In this document: piece after piece, positions 38,780 to 46,734 of the stretch
Layout of the letters: each line of letters starts with the position of its first letter
How positions within the stretch are numbered: the stretch's first letter is position 1
Source: Deltaproteobacteria bacterium
Lineage (GTDB): Bacteria > Myxococcota_A > UBA796 > CAJQPC01
Assembly: GCA_016717595.1 (NCBI GenBank)
Contig: JADKFE010000045.1
Span: 1 to 64,000 of the forward strand
DNA length: 64,000 bases
Direction: 5' to 3'
Translations under genes and position numbers: made by a program
Notes under the pieces: model-generated
Told to the model about the DNA's origin: nothing
Databases searched by the model: none
What the model saw: the letters and a program-made list of their open reading frames with translations, nothing else

Positions 38780-39715
38780 TCAGCCCAGTGGACGGGGAAC
38801 AGGGCGCGGACGGTTCGCGGGGGTCGAGCGTGAGCCCGCCTCCTCCCGGTACCAGCGCACGAAGATGACGCCGATGGAGCCCCAGACGATGAAGCCCGCG
38901 GGCACCCACATGATGATCCCGCCGATGCGCTGGTCGTAGAGGGGGTCAATCCCCCACATCCGCGGCACATGGGCGTACCAGGTGTAGAGCACGTCGTTCG
39001 CCATCGTGATGATCGCGCCGAGCGCCTTCATGGGGACGCCGAGCACGACGAGGTACACGATCTTGCCGAAGTGCTGCAAAGATTGCAGCTCTTTGGCGGT
39101 GCCGACGACAGGCCACCAGCAGATCACCGCCGTCACCATAAACATCAGGTGCTCGGCGATATGAACCGGATGGGACTCCATCGTGTGGTTGTAGAACGCC
39201 GGGATGTGCCACAGCCCGAGGATGCCGTTGTAGAGCAAGAACGCGGGCACGGGCAAGGTCACGAGCTTGGCGAAGCTCAACAGGTTCGGGCTGCGGTTGA
39301 ACAGCGCGGTGAAGAACCAGTCCGGCCAGGCGCGGATGAACAGCATCGGCATCACGAGGGTCAGCAGGAGGTGCTGAACCATGTGCACCGAGAACAGGTA
39401 GTTGTCGGCGACGTGGTGCAGCGGGCCGTTCAGGCACACCACGATCACCAACATCGCCGCGACCATCCGCCACTTCTGGCCTGAGGTGGCCTCTTGGGTG
39501 AGGCCCCAGCGCTCACGCAGGGGGCCCATGGCGTAGAAGTAGAAGGCCGCCATCGCGGCGGTGCCCGCGATGGTGCTCGGATGCAGCCCCCAGTCGATCC
39601 AGGCGCCTGGGGGCGCGTCGGGGAGCTGGGAGTAGTCGCTCACCTCTAAGATGGGGGCGATGCCCGGATGGGCTTGGGCATCGCCGAGAAAGAGGCGCCA
39701 GAGACCCAGCATCAT
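38780..39715 (-). CDS. ctaG: caa3-type cytochrome oxidase assembly protein CtaG
   Basis: The gene begins with two consecutive ATG codons; the second (39712) is best spaced from GGAGG. The product of about 310 residues has seven or so transmembrane helices and the caa3_CtaG signature: LNGPLHHVADNYLFSVHMVQ, HLLLTLVMPML, LWHIPAFYNHTMES, HIAEHLMFMVTAVICWWPVV, and DQRIGGIIMWVPAG. Conserved His residues on the periplasmic side suggest copper delivery to the oxidase, the role proposed for this family in Bacillus. It directly follows the fused subunit IV gene. Confidence 0.93.
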   Translation of the reverse strand: MMLGLWRLFLGDAQAHPGIAPILEVSDYSQLPDAPPGAWIDWGLHPSTIAGTAAMAAFYFYAMGPLRERWGLTQEATSGQKWRMVAAMLVIVVCLNGPLHHVADNYLFSVHMVQHLLLTLVMPMLFIRAWPDWFFTALFNRSPNLLSFAKLVTLPVPAFLLYNGILGLWHIPAFYNHTMESHPVHIAEHLMFMVTAVICWWPVVGTAKELQSLQHFGKIVYLVVLGVPMKALGAIITMANDVLYTWYAHVPRMWGIDPLYDQRIGGIIMWVPAGFIVWGSIGVIFVRWYREEAGSRSTPANRPRPVPRPLG

Positions 39716-39725
39716 CTCCTCCGAG

Positions 39726-40427
39726 TCACTTCCCCCCGCCGAGGGAGTGAACGTACAGCGCGACGGCCTTGATCTTCTCGTCGCCCAAGATCGGGGTCCA
39801 GGAGATCATCGCCGTCCCGGTGACGCCTTTGTTGAGGGTGGTCTCGATGTCTGCCAAGGTGCCGCTGCCGTTCTTCCACTCAGCGTCGGTGAGGTTGGGG
39901 CCCACGCCACCTTTGGCCTCGGGGCCGTGGCAAGCGACGCAGTTGGTCTTGAAGACCTCCGCGCCGTCGATGGCCGGGGCCGCCGCGACCTGCTCAGCGC
40001 CGCCCGCCGCGGGGTCACCGCCAGCCTCACCCTCAGGCGTCTCGACCTTGGGCGGGGGAGCGGCGACATACCCGAGCACGGGGCCCTTGTAGGCCATCTG
40101 CTCGGCGCGGGTGAACGAGCCGAAGAGCAGCATCATCACCGTGACCATCAACCCCGCCAAGAGCAGGCTGGGCACGAAGATCTTCTTGTAGATGGGCTCA
40201 TCAGGGCCCAGGTGCATGAAGATGAACACGACCAGGGCGAACTTGACGACCGAGAGCACCAGGAGCGGCACGGGGCCGAGGTTGTACCACTGGAAGAGCG
40301 GCCCAATCTCGATGACCGTGAGCACCGTGAGCACCGCGGCGACGCCGAGGTACGTCGAGATGCTCGTGGGTTTGTGCTCGTGCTCGTCGTGCCCACCGGC
40401 GTGGGCGTGGGAGTCGTGGCCGCTCAT
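39726..40427 (-). CDS. cytochrome c oxidase subunit IV fused to a cytochrome c domain
   Basis: ATG 40427 overlaps the subunit III stop as ATGA. The 233-residue protein has a His-rich cytosolic start (MSGHDSHAHAGGHDEHEH) and three transmembrane helices with the prokaryotic COX4 pattern (VIEIGPLF, VKFALVVFIFMHLGPDEPIY, PSLLLAGLMVTVMMLLFGS). A Pro/Ala/Gly linker leads to a periplasmic class I cytochrome c domain with heme site NCVACHGPEAKGGVGPNL and an axial Met probably in TAMISWTP. Subunit IV is normally about 100 residues without heme. Here it carries a second tethered cytochrome c besides that on subunit II, and so may act as an additional electron entry point. Confidence 0.9.
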   Translation of the reverse strand: MSGHDSHAHAGGHDEHEHKPTSISTYLGVAAVLTVLTVIEIGPLFQWYNLGPVPLLVLSVVKFALVVFIFMHLGPDEPIYKKIFVPSLLLAGLMVTVMMLLFGSFTRAEQMAYKGPVLGYVAAPPPKVETPEGEAGGDPAAGGAEQVAAAPAIDGAEVFKTNCVACHGPEAKGGVGPNLTDAEWKNGSGTLADIETTLNKGVTGTAMISWTPILGDEKIKAVALYVHSLGGGK

Positions 40428-41044
40428 ACGGTGTACTCCATCAGGTAGACGAGGGTGAAGATGACGATCCAGACGATGTCGACGAAGTGCCAGTACAACC
40501 CGGCGACCTCGACGTTCAGGTGCGTCACCATGCCCCGGTGTTTGGTGAAGGTGGTGGCCAAGACCAGGAGCAGCCACACGACGCCGAGGGTGACGTGGGT
40601 GCCGTGGAAGCCGGTCAGCACGTAGAAGGTCGAGCCAAACAGGTTCCCCTGGAGCTTGAGGCCCTCCAGGTAGAAGTGTGTGAACTCATAGCCCTGGAAG
40701 CCGACGAAGATCGCGCCCAGAAGCGCGGTCAGGCCCAGCCAAAGCCGGGTCTGGAACATGTTCCCCCGCTGGATGGCGGCCACGGCGAGCACCATGGTCA
40801 CCGAGCTCATCAGCAGGTCGAAGGTGGAGATGGTGGTCACCTCCACCGAGAACAGATCCAGGGGGTAAGGGCCGTTGCCGAAGAGCTGGTCCTTGCCACG
40901 GTAAGACAGGTAGGTCGCGATGAGCGAGCCGAAGAGCATACAGTCCGAGGCGAGGAACAACCAGAAGGCCAGCTTGAGGTTGGGCACCCCAAAGCTCGGC
41001 GGCGGATGCTCATGGACCGAGACGGCGGAATGATCGGAGGACAC
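40424..41044 (-). CDS. ctaE: cytochrome c oxidase subunit III
   Basis: GTG 41044 has GAGG eight bases upstream. The 206-residue protein has five transmembrane helices, the short (CoxC/CtaE, five-helix) form found in caa3 oxidases. Conserved segments are KLAFWLFLASDCMLFGSLIA, ALLGAIFVGFQGYEF, YVLTGFHGTHVTLGVVWLL and VAGLYWHFVDIVWIVIFTLV. It stabilises subunit I and helps proton uptake. It is preceded by ctaD and overlaps the subunit IV fusion downstream. Confidence 0.95.
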   Translation of the reverse strand: MSSDHSAVSVHEHPPPSFGVPNLKLAFWLFLASDCMLFGSLIATYLSYRGKDQLFGNGPYPLDLFSVEVTTISTFDLLMSSVTMVLAVAAIQRGNMFQTRLWLGLTALLGAIFVGFQGYEFTHFYLEGLKLQGNLFGSTFYVLTGFHGTHVTLGVVWLLLVLATTFTKHRGMVTHLNVEVAGLYWHFVDIVWIVIFTLVYLMEYTV

Positions 41045-41090
41045 GGTGGAGACCTCGACGAAAAGTTGAGAAGGGGAGGGGAGTCGAGCC

Positions 41091-42929
41091 CTATTCGGGC
41101 TCGAAGGTCCAGGCCACAGTGCCCACGATGACGGTGAGCGCGCCGACCACAGAGACCACCGGGTGAATCATCAGACCGGCGAAGAAGGTGATGACGCCGA
41201 AGGACACCACCATCGGCCAGTACGAGGCCGGGGGCATGTGGATGTGAATCTCGGCGGGGAGCTGCTCCTCCTCGGCCACTTCAGTCGTGTCATCGTGACC
41301 GTGCGTCGAGCCGTACTTCTGGTCCCAGAACGGGCGCTCTGAAGTGACCTTGGGCATGAGGTCGAAGTTGTGCACCGGCGGCGGCGAGGTGAGCGTCCAC
41401 TCCAAGGTCGCGCCGTCCCAGGGGTCGTTCCCGGCCTGCTCACCGTTCGCCAAGCTCTTGAGGAGGTTGATGAAGAAGATGAGGGCGGAGAGCGCCAGGG
41501 TGAACGCGCCGACGGTGGCGCAGAGGTTCCAGATGTCCCAGCCGAAGCCACCCTCGTAGGTGTAGACGCGGCGGGGCATGCCCTGCATCCCCAAGAAGTG
41601 CATGGGGAAGAAGGTGACGTTGAGGCCGACGAGGCTGGACCAGAAGTGGACCTTGCCCCAGCTCTCGTCCATCAGCTTGCCGGTGATCTTGGGGAACCAG
41701 TAGTAGATGCCCGAGAACAAGCCGAGGATGGCGCCGCCGTAGAGCACGTAGTGGAAGTGCGCGACGACGAAGTACGAGTCTTGGTGGTGCAGGTCGATCG
41801 GGGGCGAGGCGTGCATGACGCCGGAGAGCCCGCCGATGGTGAACATGCTGATGAAGCCCAGCGCGAAGAGCATCGCGGTGGTGAAGCGGATGGAGCCGCC
41901 CCAGATCGTCGCCAGCCAGTTGAAGATCTTCACGCCCGTGGGGATGGCGATGAGCATCGTGGCCAAGGAGAAGGCCGTGTCCGCCACGGGGCCGAGGCCC
42001 GTGGTGAACATGTGGTGCGACCACACGCCGAAGCCGACGAAGCCGATGAGGATGCCCGAGAAGATGACGAAGGGCGCGCCGAACAGGGGCTTGCGGGCGA
42101 ACACCGGCAGGACTTCAGAGACGATGCCCATGGCCGGCAGGATGAGGATGTAGACCTCGGGGTGCCCGAACAGCCAGAACAGGTGCTGCCACAGGAGCGG
42201 GTCGCCGCCGGCCTCGGGGACGTAGAAGTTCGTCCCGAACATGCGGTCGAAGGTGAGCAGGATGAGCGCCACGGTGATCATCGGGAACGACAGGATCACC
42301 AGGAACTGCACCACCAAGGTCATCCACACGAACACCGGCATACGCATGAGCGACATGCCCGGCGCGCGCATGTTGAGGATCGTGGCGATGAAGTTGAACC
42401 CGGCGGCGAGGGACGCCACGCCGAGGGTCTGCAGGCCCAAGGCCCAGAAGTCTACGCCGGGGCCCGGCGAGTACTGAATCGAGGTGAGGTTCGCGTAGCC
42501 GAACCAGCCCGCGGCGGGGGCCTCGCCGAAGAAGAACGACGAGTTGATGAACAGACCGCCGAAGAGGAAGGTCCAGAACGAGAACGCGTTCAGCCGCGGG
42601 AAGGCCACGTCGCGGGCGCCGATCATGAGCGGCACCATGTAGTTGAAGAACGCGGCCGAGAGCGGCATGACCATGAGGAAGATCATGGTCGTCGCGTGCA
42701 TCGTGACGAGGCTGTTGTAGAAGTGCGCCCCGACGATGGACTGGTTGGGCATCGCGAGCTGGGTGCGGATCGCGAGGGCCTCAACGCCGCCGAGGATAAA
42801 GAAGGAGAGCGCGGACACCCCGTACATCACGCCAATGCGCTTGTGGTCTACGGTGGTGATCCAGCTCCAGATGCCGGAGAGCTTCTCTTCCGAGCAATGC
42901 TCGGGGAGTACGATCGCTGGACTGGCCAT
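41091..42929 (-). CDS. ctaD: cytochrome c oxidase subunit I
   Basis: ATG 42929 is preceded by GGAGG. The 612-residue protein holds the catalytic core: heme a His in the early helix (NSLVTMHATTMIFL), the His-Tyr CuB ligand pair in FGHPEVYILILPAMG (A1-type, with the D-channel Glu), CuB His-His in VWSHHMFTTGL, and heme a3/a His in YFVVAHFHYVLYGG. Twelve or more helices are followed by a longer C-terminal part with two extra helices (YWPMVVSFGVITFFAGLMIH), as in caa3 oxidases with part of subunit III or IV fused. It reduces O2 to water and pumps protons. Confidence 0.97.
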   Translation of the reverse strand: MASPAIVLPEHCSEEKLSGIWSWITTVDHKRIGVMYGVSALSFFILGGVEALAIRTQLAMPNQSIVGAHFYNSLVTMHATTMIFLMVMPLSAAFFNYMVPLMIGARDVAFPRLNAFSFWTFLFGGLFINSSFFFGEAPAAGWFGYANLTSIQYSPGPGVDFWALGLQTLGVASLAAGFNFIATILNMRAPGMSLMRMPVFVWMTLVVQFLVILSFPMITVALILLTFDRMFGTNFYVPEAGGDPLLWQHLFWLFGHPEVYILILPAMGIVSEVLPVFARKPLFGAPFVIFSGILIGFVGFGVWSHHMFTTGLGPVADTAFSLATMLIAIPTGVKIFNWLATIWGGSIRFTTAMLFALGFISMFTIGGLSGVMHASPPIDLHHQDSYFVVAHFHYVLYGGAILGLFSGIYYWFPKITGKLMDESWGKVHFWSSLVGLNVTFFPMHFLGMQGMPRRVYTYEGGFGWDIWNLCATVGAFTLALSALIFFINLLKSLANGEQAGNDPWDGATLEWTLTSPPPVHNFDLMPKVTSERPFWDQKYGSTHGHDDTTEVAEEEQLPAEIHIHMPPASYWPMVVSFGVITFFAGLMIHPVVSVVGALTVIVGTVAWTFEPE

Positions 42930-42956
42930 GTGGCCTCCGAAGGGGAAGGGGTGTCG

Positions 42957-44015
42957 TTACTTGAGCGAGCTGAGGTACGCGACGAGCGCGTCGACCTGCT
43001 GATCGTTCAGGTTAAGGTTGGGCATCGTCGCGCCGGGCTTGACGGCCTGGGGGTTGCGAAGCCACGCGGCGAGGTTCTCGGCGTTGTTCTCGAAGCGGTC
43101 CGCGGCGAGGCGCGGGCGGCTCCCGAAGTGCGAGAGGTTCGGCGCGAGGAAGGCCTGGGCGTTCGACGGGTCCGTCGAGTGGCAAGCGATGCAGCCCGCG
43201 GCGAGGAAGGTCTCCGCGCCCTTGGCGGCCAGGGGCTCCGTCGGGGTGGCGGCGGCCTGCTTCTGCGCGGCCACCCACTTGTCGAAGCTCTCGGGGGTGT
43301 GCACGATGGCCTCCATACGCATCAGCGCGTGGGAGTCACCGCAGAGCTCGGCGCACTGGCCCTCCAAGCGGATCGAGTCTTGGCCTTCGGGGGGCATGTC
43401 GGCGGTCAACCAGATGTGGTTGATGCGGCCGGGCATGAGGTCACGTTTGCCGCCGAGGCGGGGGATCCAGAACGCGTGAATCACGTCGCCGGAGTGCAGG
43501 GCCAGGTGAACCGGGCGACCGGCGGGCAGGTGGACCTCGTTCGCGGTGACCAGCCCCAGCTCGGGGTACTCAAAGGCGAACCACCACTGCTTGCCGACGA
43601 CCTTGATCTCAAAGACCTCACCCTCGGGGGCCGTCTGGGCCGCCCAGATGCGGGTGACCGTGGGGAACGAGATGGCGACGAGGATGATGACCGGCAGAAG
43701 CGTCCAGCCAAGCTCCATGTTGATGTTGCCGTGCACCTGCTCGGGCATCGGCTCGCCGGGCTTCTCACGGAACTTGAAGACGGCGACGGTGAGGAGCGCC
43801 TGCACCAGCACGAAGATGCCGACGGTGATCCAGATGACCGGCCAGTAGATCTCGTCCGTTGAGAGGGCGAGGTCAGACAGCGGCATCATCGTGGACTGCG
43901 GATCGTCCTTGAAGGTCAGCGGCTCCCAGCGGGTGTAGCAGCCGCCCAACCCGAGGAGCGTCAGCGTAGACACGCTGGTGAGCATGGAGCGAATGGAGGG
44001 GATCCGGATGTGCAT
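42957..44015 (-). CDS. ctaC: cytochrome c oxidase subunit II with C-terminal cytochrome c (caa3 type)
   Basis: ATG 44015 starts a lipoprotein-type signal (LTLLGLGGC lipobox); reading further upstream would leave the ribosomal context and add shadow residues. After two transmembrane helices (WPVIWITVGIFVLVQALLTV and LGWTLLPVIILVAISF) comes the cupredoxin domain with the CuA ligands in HAFWIPRL and CAELCGDSHALMRM, then a cytochrome c domain with heme site GCIACHSTDP and a Met in GATMPNLNLN. It takes electrons from soluble cytochrome c through its own heme to CuA and then to subunit I. It heads the structural part of the operon, 71 bases after ctaB. Confidence 0.95.
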   Translation of the reverse strand: MHIRIPSIRSMLTSVSTLTLLGLGGCYTRWEPLTFKDDPQSTMMPLSDLALSTDEIYWPVIWITVGIFVLVQALLTVAVFKFREKPGEPMPEQVHGNINMELGWTLLPVIILVAISFPTVTRIWAAQTAPEGEVFEIKVVGKQWWFAFEYPELGLVTANEVHLPAGRPVHLALHSGDVIHAFWIPRLGGKRDLMPGRINHIWLTADMPPEGQDSIRLEGQCAELCGDSHALMRMEAIVHTPESFDKWVAAQKQAAATPTEPLAAKGAETFLAAGCIACHSTDPSNAQAFLAPNLSHFGSRPRLAADRFENNAENLAAWLRNPQAVKPGATMPNLNLNDQQVDALVAYLSSLK

Positions 44016-44058
44016 GGGTTTGGTCCGGTAGGGTGGAGAGAGCTTCCCGTGACGCCCG

Positions 44059-44090
44059 CGTATAGCACACGGCGCGCGCTTTGGCGTCAA
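44059..44090 (-). promoter_or_regulatory. possible internal promoter before ctaC
   Basis: On the reverse strand TTGACG (44090..44085) and TATACG (44064..44059) are separated by 20 bases, longer than the usual 17, but the -10 is preceded by TG one base away (extended -10). It sits in the 71-base gap between ctaB and ctaC and could boost the structural genes over the heme A genes. Confidence 0.3.
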
Positions 44091-45007
44091 CGGGCGAGGG
44101 GGGCCAAGGCGAGGTCGATGAGCATCGCCCCGAACAGGATGAACAGGTAGGCCACAGAGGCCTTAAACATGACGCGGTCCTGCTCGTAATCCTGAGCCTG
44201 GAGCACGCGGACGTTGTGCCAGGTGAACCAGAGCCCCGAGGCCAAGGCGACCACGCCGTACAGGGGGCTCAGGTGGCCAGTGAAGCACGGCGCGAGGGTG
44301 ACCGGCACGAGCAGGAGCGTGTAGGCCAACATGCGCCAGCGGGTGCCTTGATCACCGACGACGTTGGGCATCATCGGCACCCCGGCGGCGGCGTAGTCGT
44401 CTTTGCGGTACAGCGCGATCGCCCAGAAGTGCGGCGGGGTCCACAAGAAGATGATGAGGAACAGGATCCAGGACGCAGAGGTGAGCTGGCCGGTGAGCGC
44501 GGCCTCAGCGATGAGCGGCGCGGTGGCCCCGGCGGCGCCGCCGATGACGATGTTCTGCGCCGTCCGACGCTTGAGCCCAAGGGTGTAGACGAAGACATAG
44601 AACAGGATCGACAGGAGACCGACCGCCGCGGCCACGGGGCCGCCCACCGCCCAGAGCAGGGCCGTGGACGCCACGGAGAGCCCGACGCCGTAGAACAAGG
44701 CGTGGCCCGGGGCGACGGAGGCCGCGGGGAGCGGGCGGAGCTGGGTGCGGGCCATCCGGGCGTCGATGTCACGCTCCAGATAGGCGTTTAAGACCGAGCA
44801 GGCCGCGCCCGCCATGGCCGTGCCCAACAGCACCAGAGCCGCCTTGCCCGGGCTCGGCCAGCCACCTTCAGCCATCGCCAAGGCCGGCAGGCCGGTGAAC
44901 AGCACCAGCGCCAGCACCCGTGGGCGTGTCATCTCCCAGTACAGACGCGCCAGATCGACGAAGCCGAGGCGGGGCTCGGTTTGTACGGTCGGGAGGACAA
45001 GGCTCAT
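44087..45007 (-). CDS. ctaB: protoheme IX farnesyltransferase (heme O synthase)
   Basis: This 306-residue membrane protein of the UbiA superfamily has the prenyl-diphosphate site NAYLERDIDARMARTQLRPL (N-x3-D-x2-M-x-R-T) and the second Asp-rich region after WTPPHFWAIALYRKDDYAAA. It joins farnesyl to heme B to make heme O, the substrate of the CtaA encoded just upstream. Its start overlaps the end of ctaA by a few bases, so the two are co-translated. Confidence 0.95.
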   Translation of the reverse strand: MSLVLPTVQTEPRLGFVDLARLYWEMTRPRVLALVLFTGLPALAMAEGGWPSPGKAALVLLGTAMAGAACSVLNAYLERDIDARMARTQLRPLPAASVAPGHALFYGVGLSVASTALLWAVGGPVAAAVGLLSILFYVFVYTLGLKRRTAQNIVIGGAAGATAPLIAEAALTGQLTSASWILFLIIFLWTPPHFWAIALYRKDDYAAAGVPMMPNVVGDQGTRWRMLAYTLLLVPVTLAPCFTGHLSPLYGVVALASGLWFTWHNVRVLQAQDYEQDRVMFKASVAYLFILFGAMLIDLALAPLAR

Positions 45008-45933
45008 GCGACGATCTCCGGCAGGGCCGCGGGGGTGGGCGCGGCAGCGAGCGGGGGGGCGGTGCGCGCCCGGGCCGCGTCGCGGACCACGAGCGCGGTC
45101 GCAGCACCTAACGCGGCCGCGGTCGCAGAGTGAAGGGCCGTCACCTCAACTGGCAGACGAAGCAGCACGTTTGCGATGCCCAAGGCCACCTGCACGATCA
45201 CGAGGAGCAGCAGCAGCCGAGACCGCCCGCCGAGCCGAGGGTGATCCCAGGCGCCCCAAGCGAGCGCCGCGATGGCGAAGGTCAGCGCGTAGGCCACGAG
45301 GCGATGGGTGAGCTGCAAGCCCAGGAGGCCGCCAAAGCTCGGGAAGAACATGTCGCCCGCGCAGGCCGGCCACTGCGGGCAGACCAGCCCAGCGAAGCGT
45401 GAGGAGACCAGGCCTCCGAGGGTCATCTGGGCCAGGTACAGCCCAGCGACGCCCCAGGCCAAGCCCTGAAGTGCCGGGCTCACCGGGGCGCTCATCACCG
45501 GGCCGTCTTGCTCCTGCGCGACCTCAAAGAGCCGGGCGGAGAGCAAGGTCAGACACACGCCGAAGAGGTTGCCCACGAGCAGATGAGAGGTGACCGTCCA
45601 CGAGGCCAAGAGCTTGAGCACGGTGAGCCCGCCGAGCACCACCTGCAACGCGAGCACCACGAACGAGACGCCGAGGAGCCCGCGGCACGCCGCCCAGGCC
45701 CGGCGATCTTGGTACATCCAGGCGGAGAGGCCCACGAGCAGCAGCGAGACCGAGCCCGCCAAGGCCCGATGGCCCCACTCCAAGATCACCCCGAAGTCGA
45801 GCGCCGGGACCAGCTCACCAAAACAGAGGGGCCAGTCCGGGCACGCGAGGCCAGCGCCCCGGGCACGAACGACCGCGCCGAGGACCACCAGCAGGGGGGG
45901 TACGCAACCCCGAGCGTGTCTATGGACCGACAA
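45004..45933 (-). CDS. ctaA: heme A synthase CtaA
   Basis: The longest frame starts at TTG 45933 and gives 309 residues with eight helices in two related halves. Both carry the conserved Cys pair (LACPDWPLC and LVCPQWPAC) and His ligands (EWGHRALAG, SHLLVGNLF, THRLVAYAL, ALHSATAA). It oxidises the C8 methyl of heme O to formyl, giving heme A. The first helix looks short (PPLLVVLGAVVRA), and a C7 run lies at its start, so the N-terminus may be mis-framed or begin elsewhere. A good promoter ends only about ten bases before this TTG. Confidence 0.92.
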   Translation of the reverse strand: MSVHRHARGCVPPLLVVLGAVVRARGAGLACPDWPLCFGELVPALDFGVILEWGHRALAGSVSLLLVGLSAWMYQDRRAWAACRGLLGVSFVVLALQVVLGGLTVLKLLASWTVTSHLLVGNLFGVCLTLLSARLFEVAQEQDGPVMSAPVSPALQGLAWGVAGLYLAQMTLGGLVSSRFAGLVCPQWPACAGDMFFPSFGGLLGLQLTHRLVAYALTFAIAALAWGAWDHPRLGGRSRLLLLLVIVQVALGIANVLLRLPVEVTALHSATAAALGAATALVVRDAARARTAPPLAAAPTPAALPEIVA

Positions 45934-45941
45934 AAGCCACC

Positions 45942-45969
45942 GTTAAAGCGGCTCTTCGGGGGTTGTCAA
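45942..45969 (-). promoter_or_regulatory. sigma70-type promoter before ctaA
   Basis: Reverse-strand TTGACA (45969..45964) matches the consensus -35; 16 bases on, TTTAAC (45947..45942) is a fair -10. Initiation is expected near 45935, almost at the proposed TTG start of ctaA, so the transcript would be leaderless or the real start lies slightly downstream. Confidence 0.5.
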
Positions 45970-45981
45970 ATCGAACCCGTC

Positions 45982-46713
45982 TCAGCGCTGTCGACCTTGG
46001 AGCGTAGGCTCACCATCAAAGACGACCGCCCCGGCGATGCCCAAGGTCGCCGAGAGCCCAAACCAGGTGAAGGCGTACTCCAGGTGAGGGCGGGTGCGGA
46101 TGGTGTTGTGGTAGCCGCTGGCGGGGAGGGTGGAGGGGTCGGGGCTGGCGCCCTCGGCCAGGGGGGCTCCGGCGATGAAGAACCAGTCGGGGGTGGTCGC
46201 GCCGAGGGCCTCGCCGATGGCGGTGGGGGCCATCACGCGCCAACGGAGGCCGTCGGGGCTGGCCGGCGCCTCGGCGTCAAACTCGGCGGAGGCGCGGGCC
46301 ACGCCGGAGAGCTGCAGCGGACCGCCGAGGCCGCGCGCGCGCTCCTCAGCGCCCTCGAGCGGGATCCACCCACGATCGACGAGCAGCTCAGACGGCGCTC
46401 CCGGCGGCGCGTCGGCGACGGTCACCCGCTGGATGAGGTGGTAACCGGGCTCTCCGCCGACATACCGCCCGGCGAGCAGGGCGTAAGGCTCGGCTTGGGC
46501 GACGCCCGAGAGCTGGAGCTGGCGAAAGTTCGCCTGCTCCCCCGGGACTCCCAGCAGCTCCGGCCCCGCGGGTGGCAAGGCCTGACGCTCCTTGAGCTCG
46601 GCGATGAGCGCGTTGGTCTCATCGTTGCGGCGGAGCTGCCAGAGGCCCAGCCGCGCGAGGTTGACGACGCCGAAGAGGATGAGCAGCCCGGTGAGGACGG
46701 TCTTGAGGCGCAT
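45982..46713 (-). CDS. SURF1-family oxidase biogenesis protein
   Basis: ATG 46713 has GGAG a few bases upstream. The 243-residue protein has the SURF1 plan: an N-terminal transmembrane helix running into GLWQLRRNDE, a large periplasmic domain with FRQLQLSGVAQ, LLVDRGWIPLEG and WFFIAGAP, and a C-terminal helix beginning RPHLEYAFTWFGLSATLG. SURF1 helps insert heme A into subunit I. It lies directly upstream of the ctaA promoter and fits the oxidase operon. Confidence 0.93.
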   Translation of the reverse strand: MRLKTVLTGLLILFGVVNLARLGLWQLRRNDETNALIAELKERQALPPAGPELLGVPGEQANFRQLQLSGVAQAEPYALLAGRYVGGEPGYHLIQRVTVADAPPGAPSELLVDRGWIPLEGAEERARGLGGPLQLSGVARASAEFDAEAPASPDGLRWRVMAPTAIGEALGATTPDWFFIAGAPLAEGASPDPSTLPASGYHNTIRTRPHLEYAFTWFGLSATLGIAGAVVFDGEPTLQGRQR

Positions 46714-46734
46714 GTGGCTCCGAGAGCCTCTCCT

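Noticed and set aside
41370..43862. 830-codon open frame on the + strand
   Set aside because: It is antisense to ctaD and ctaC, Glu/His/Arg-rich without motifs, and created by high GC in the third positions of the real genes.
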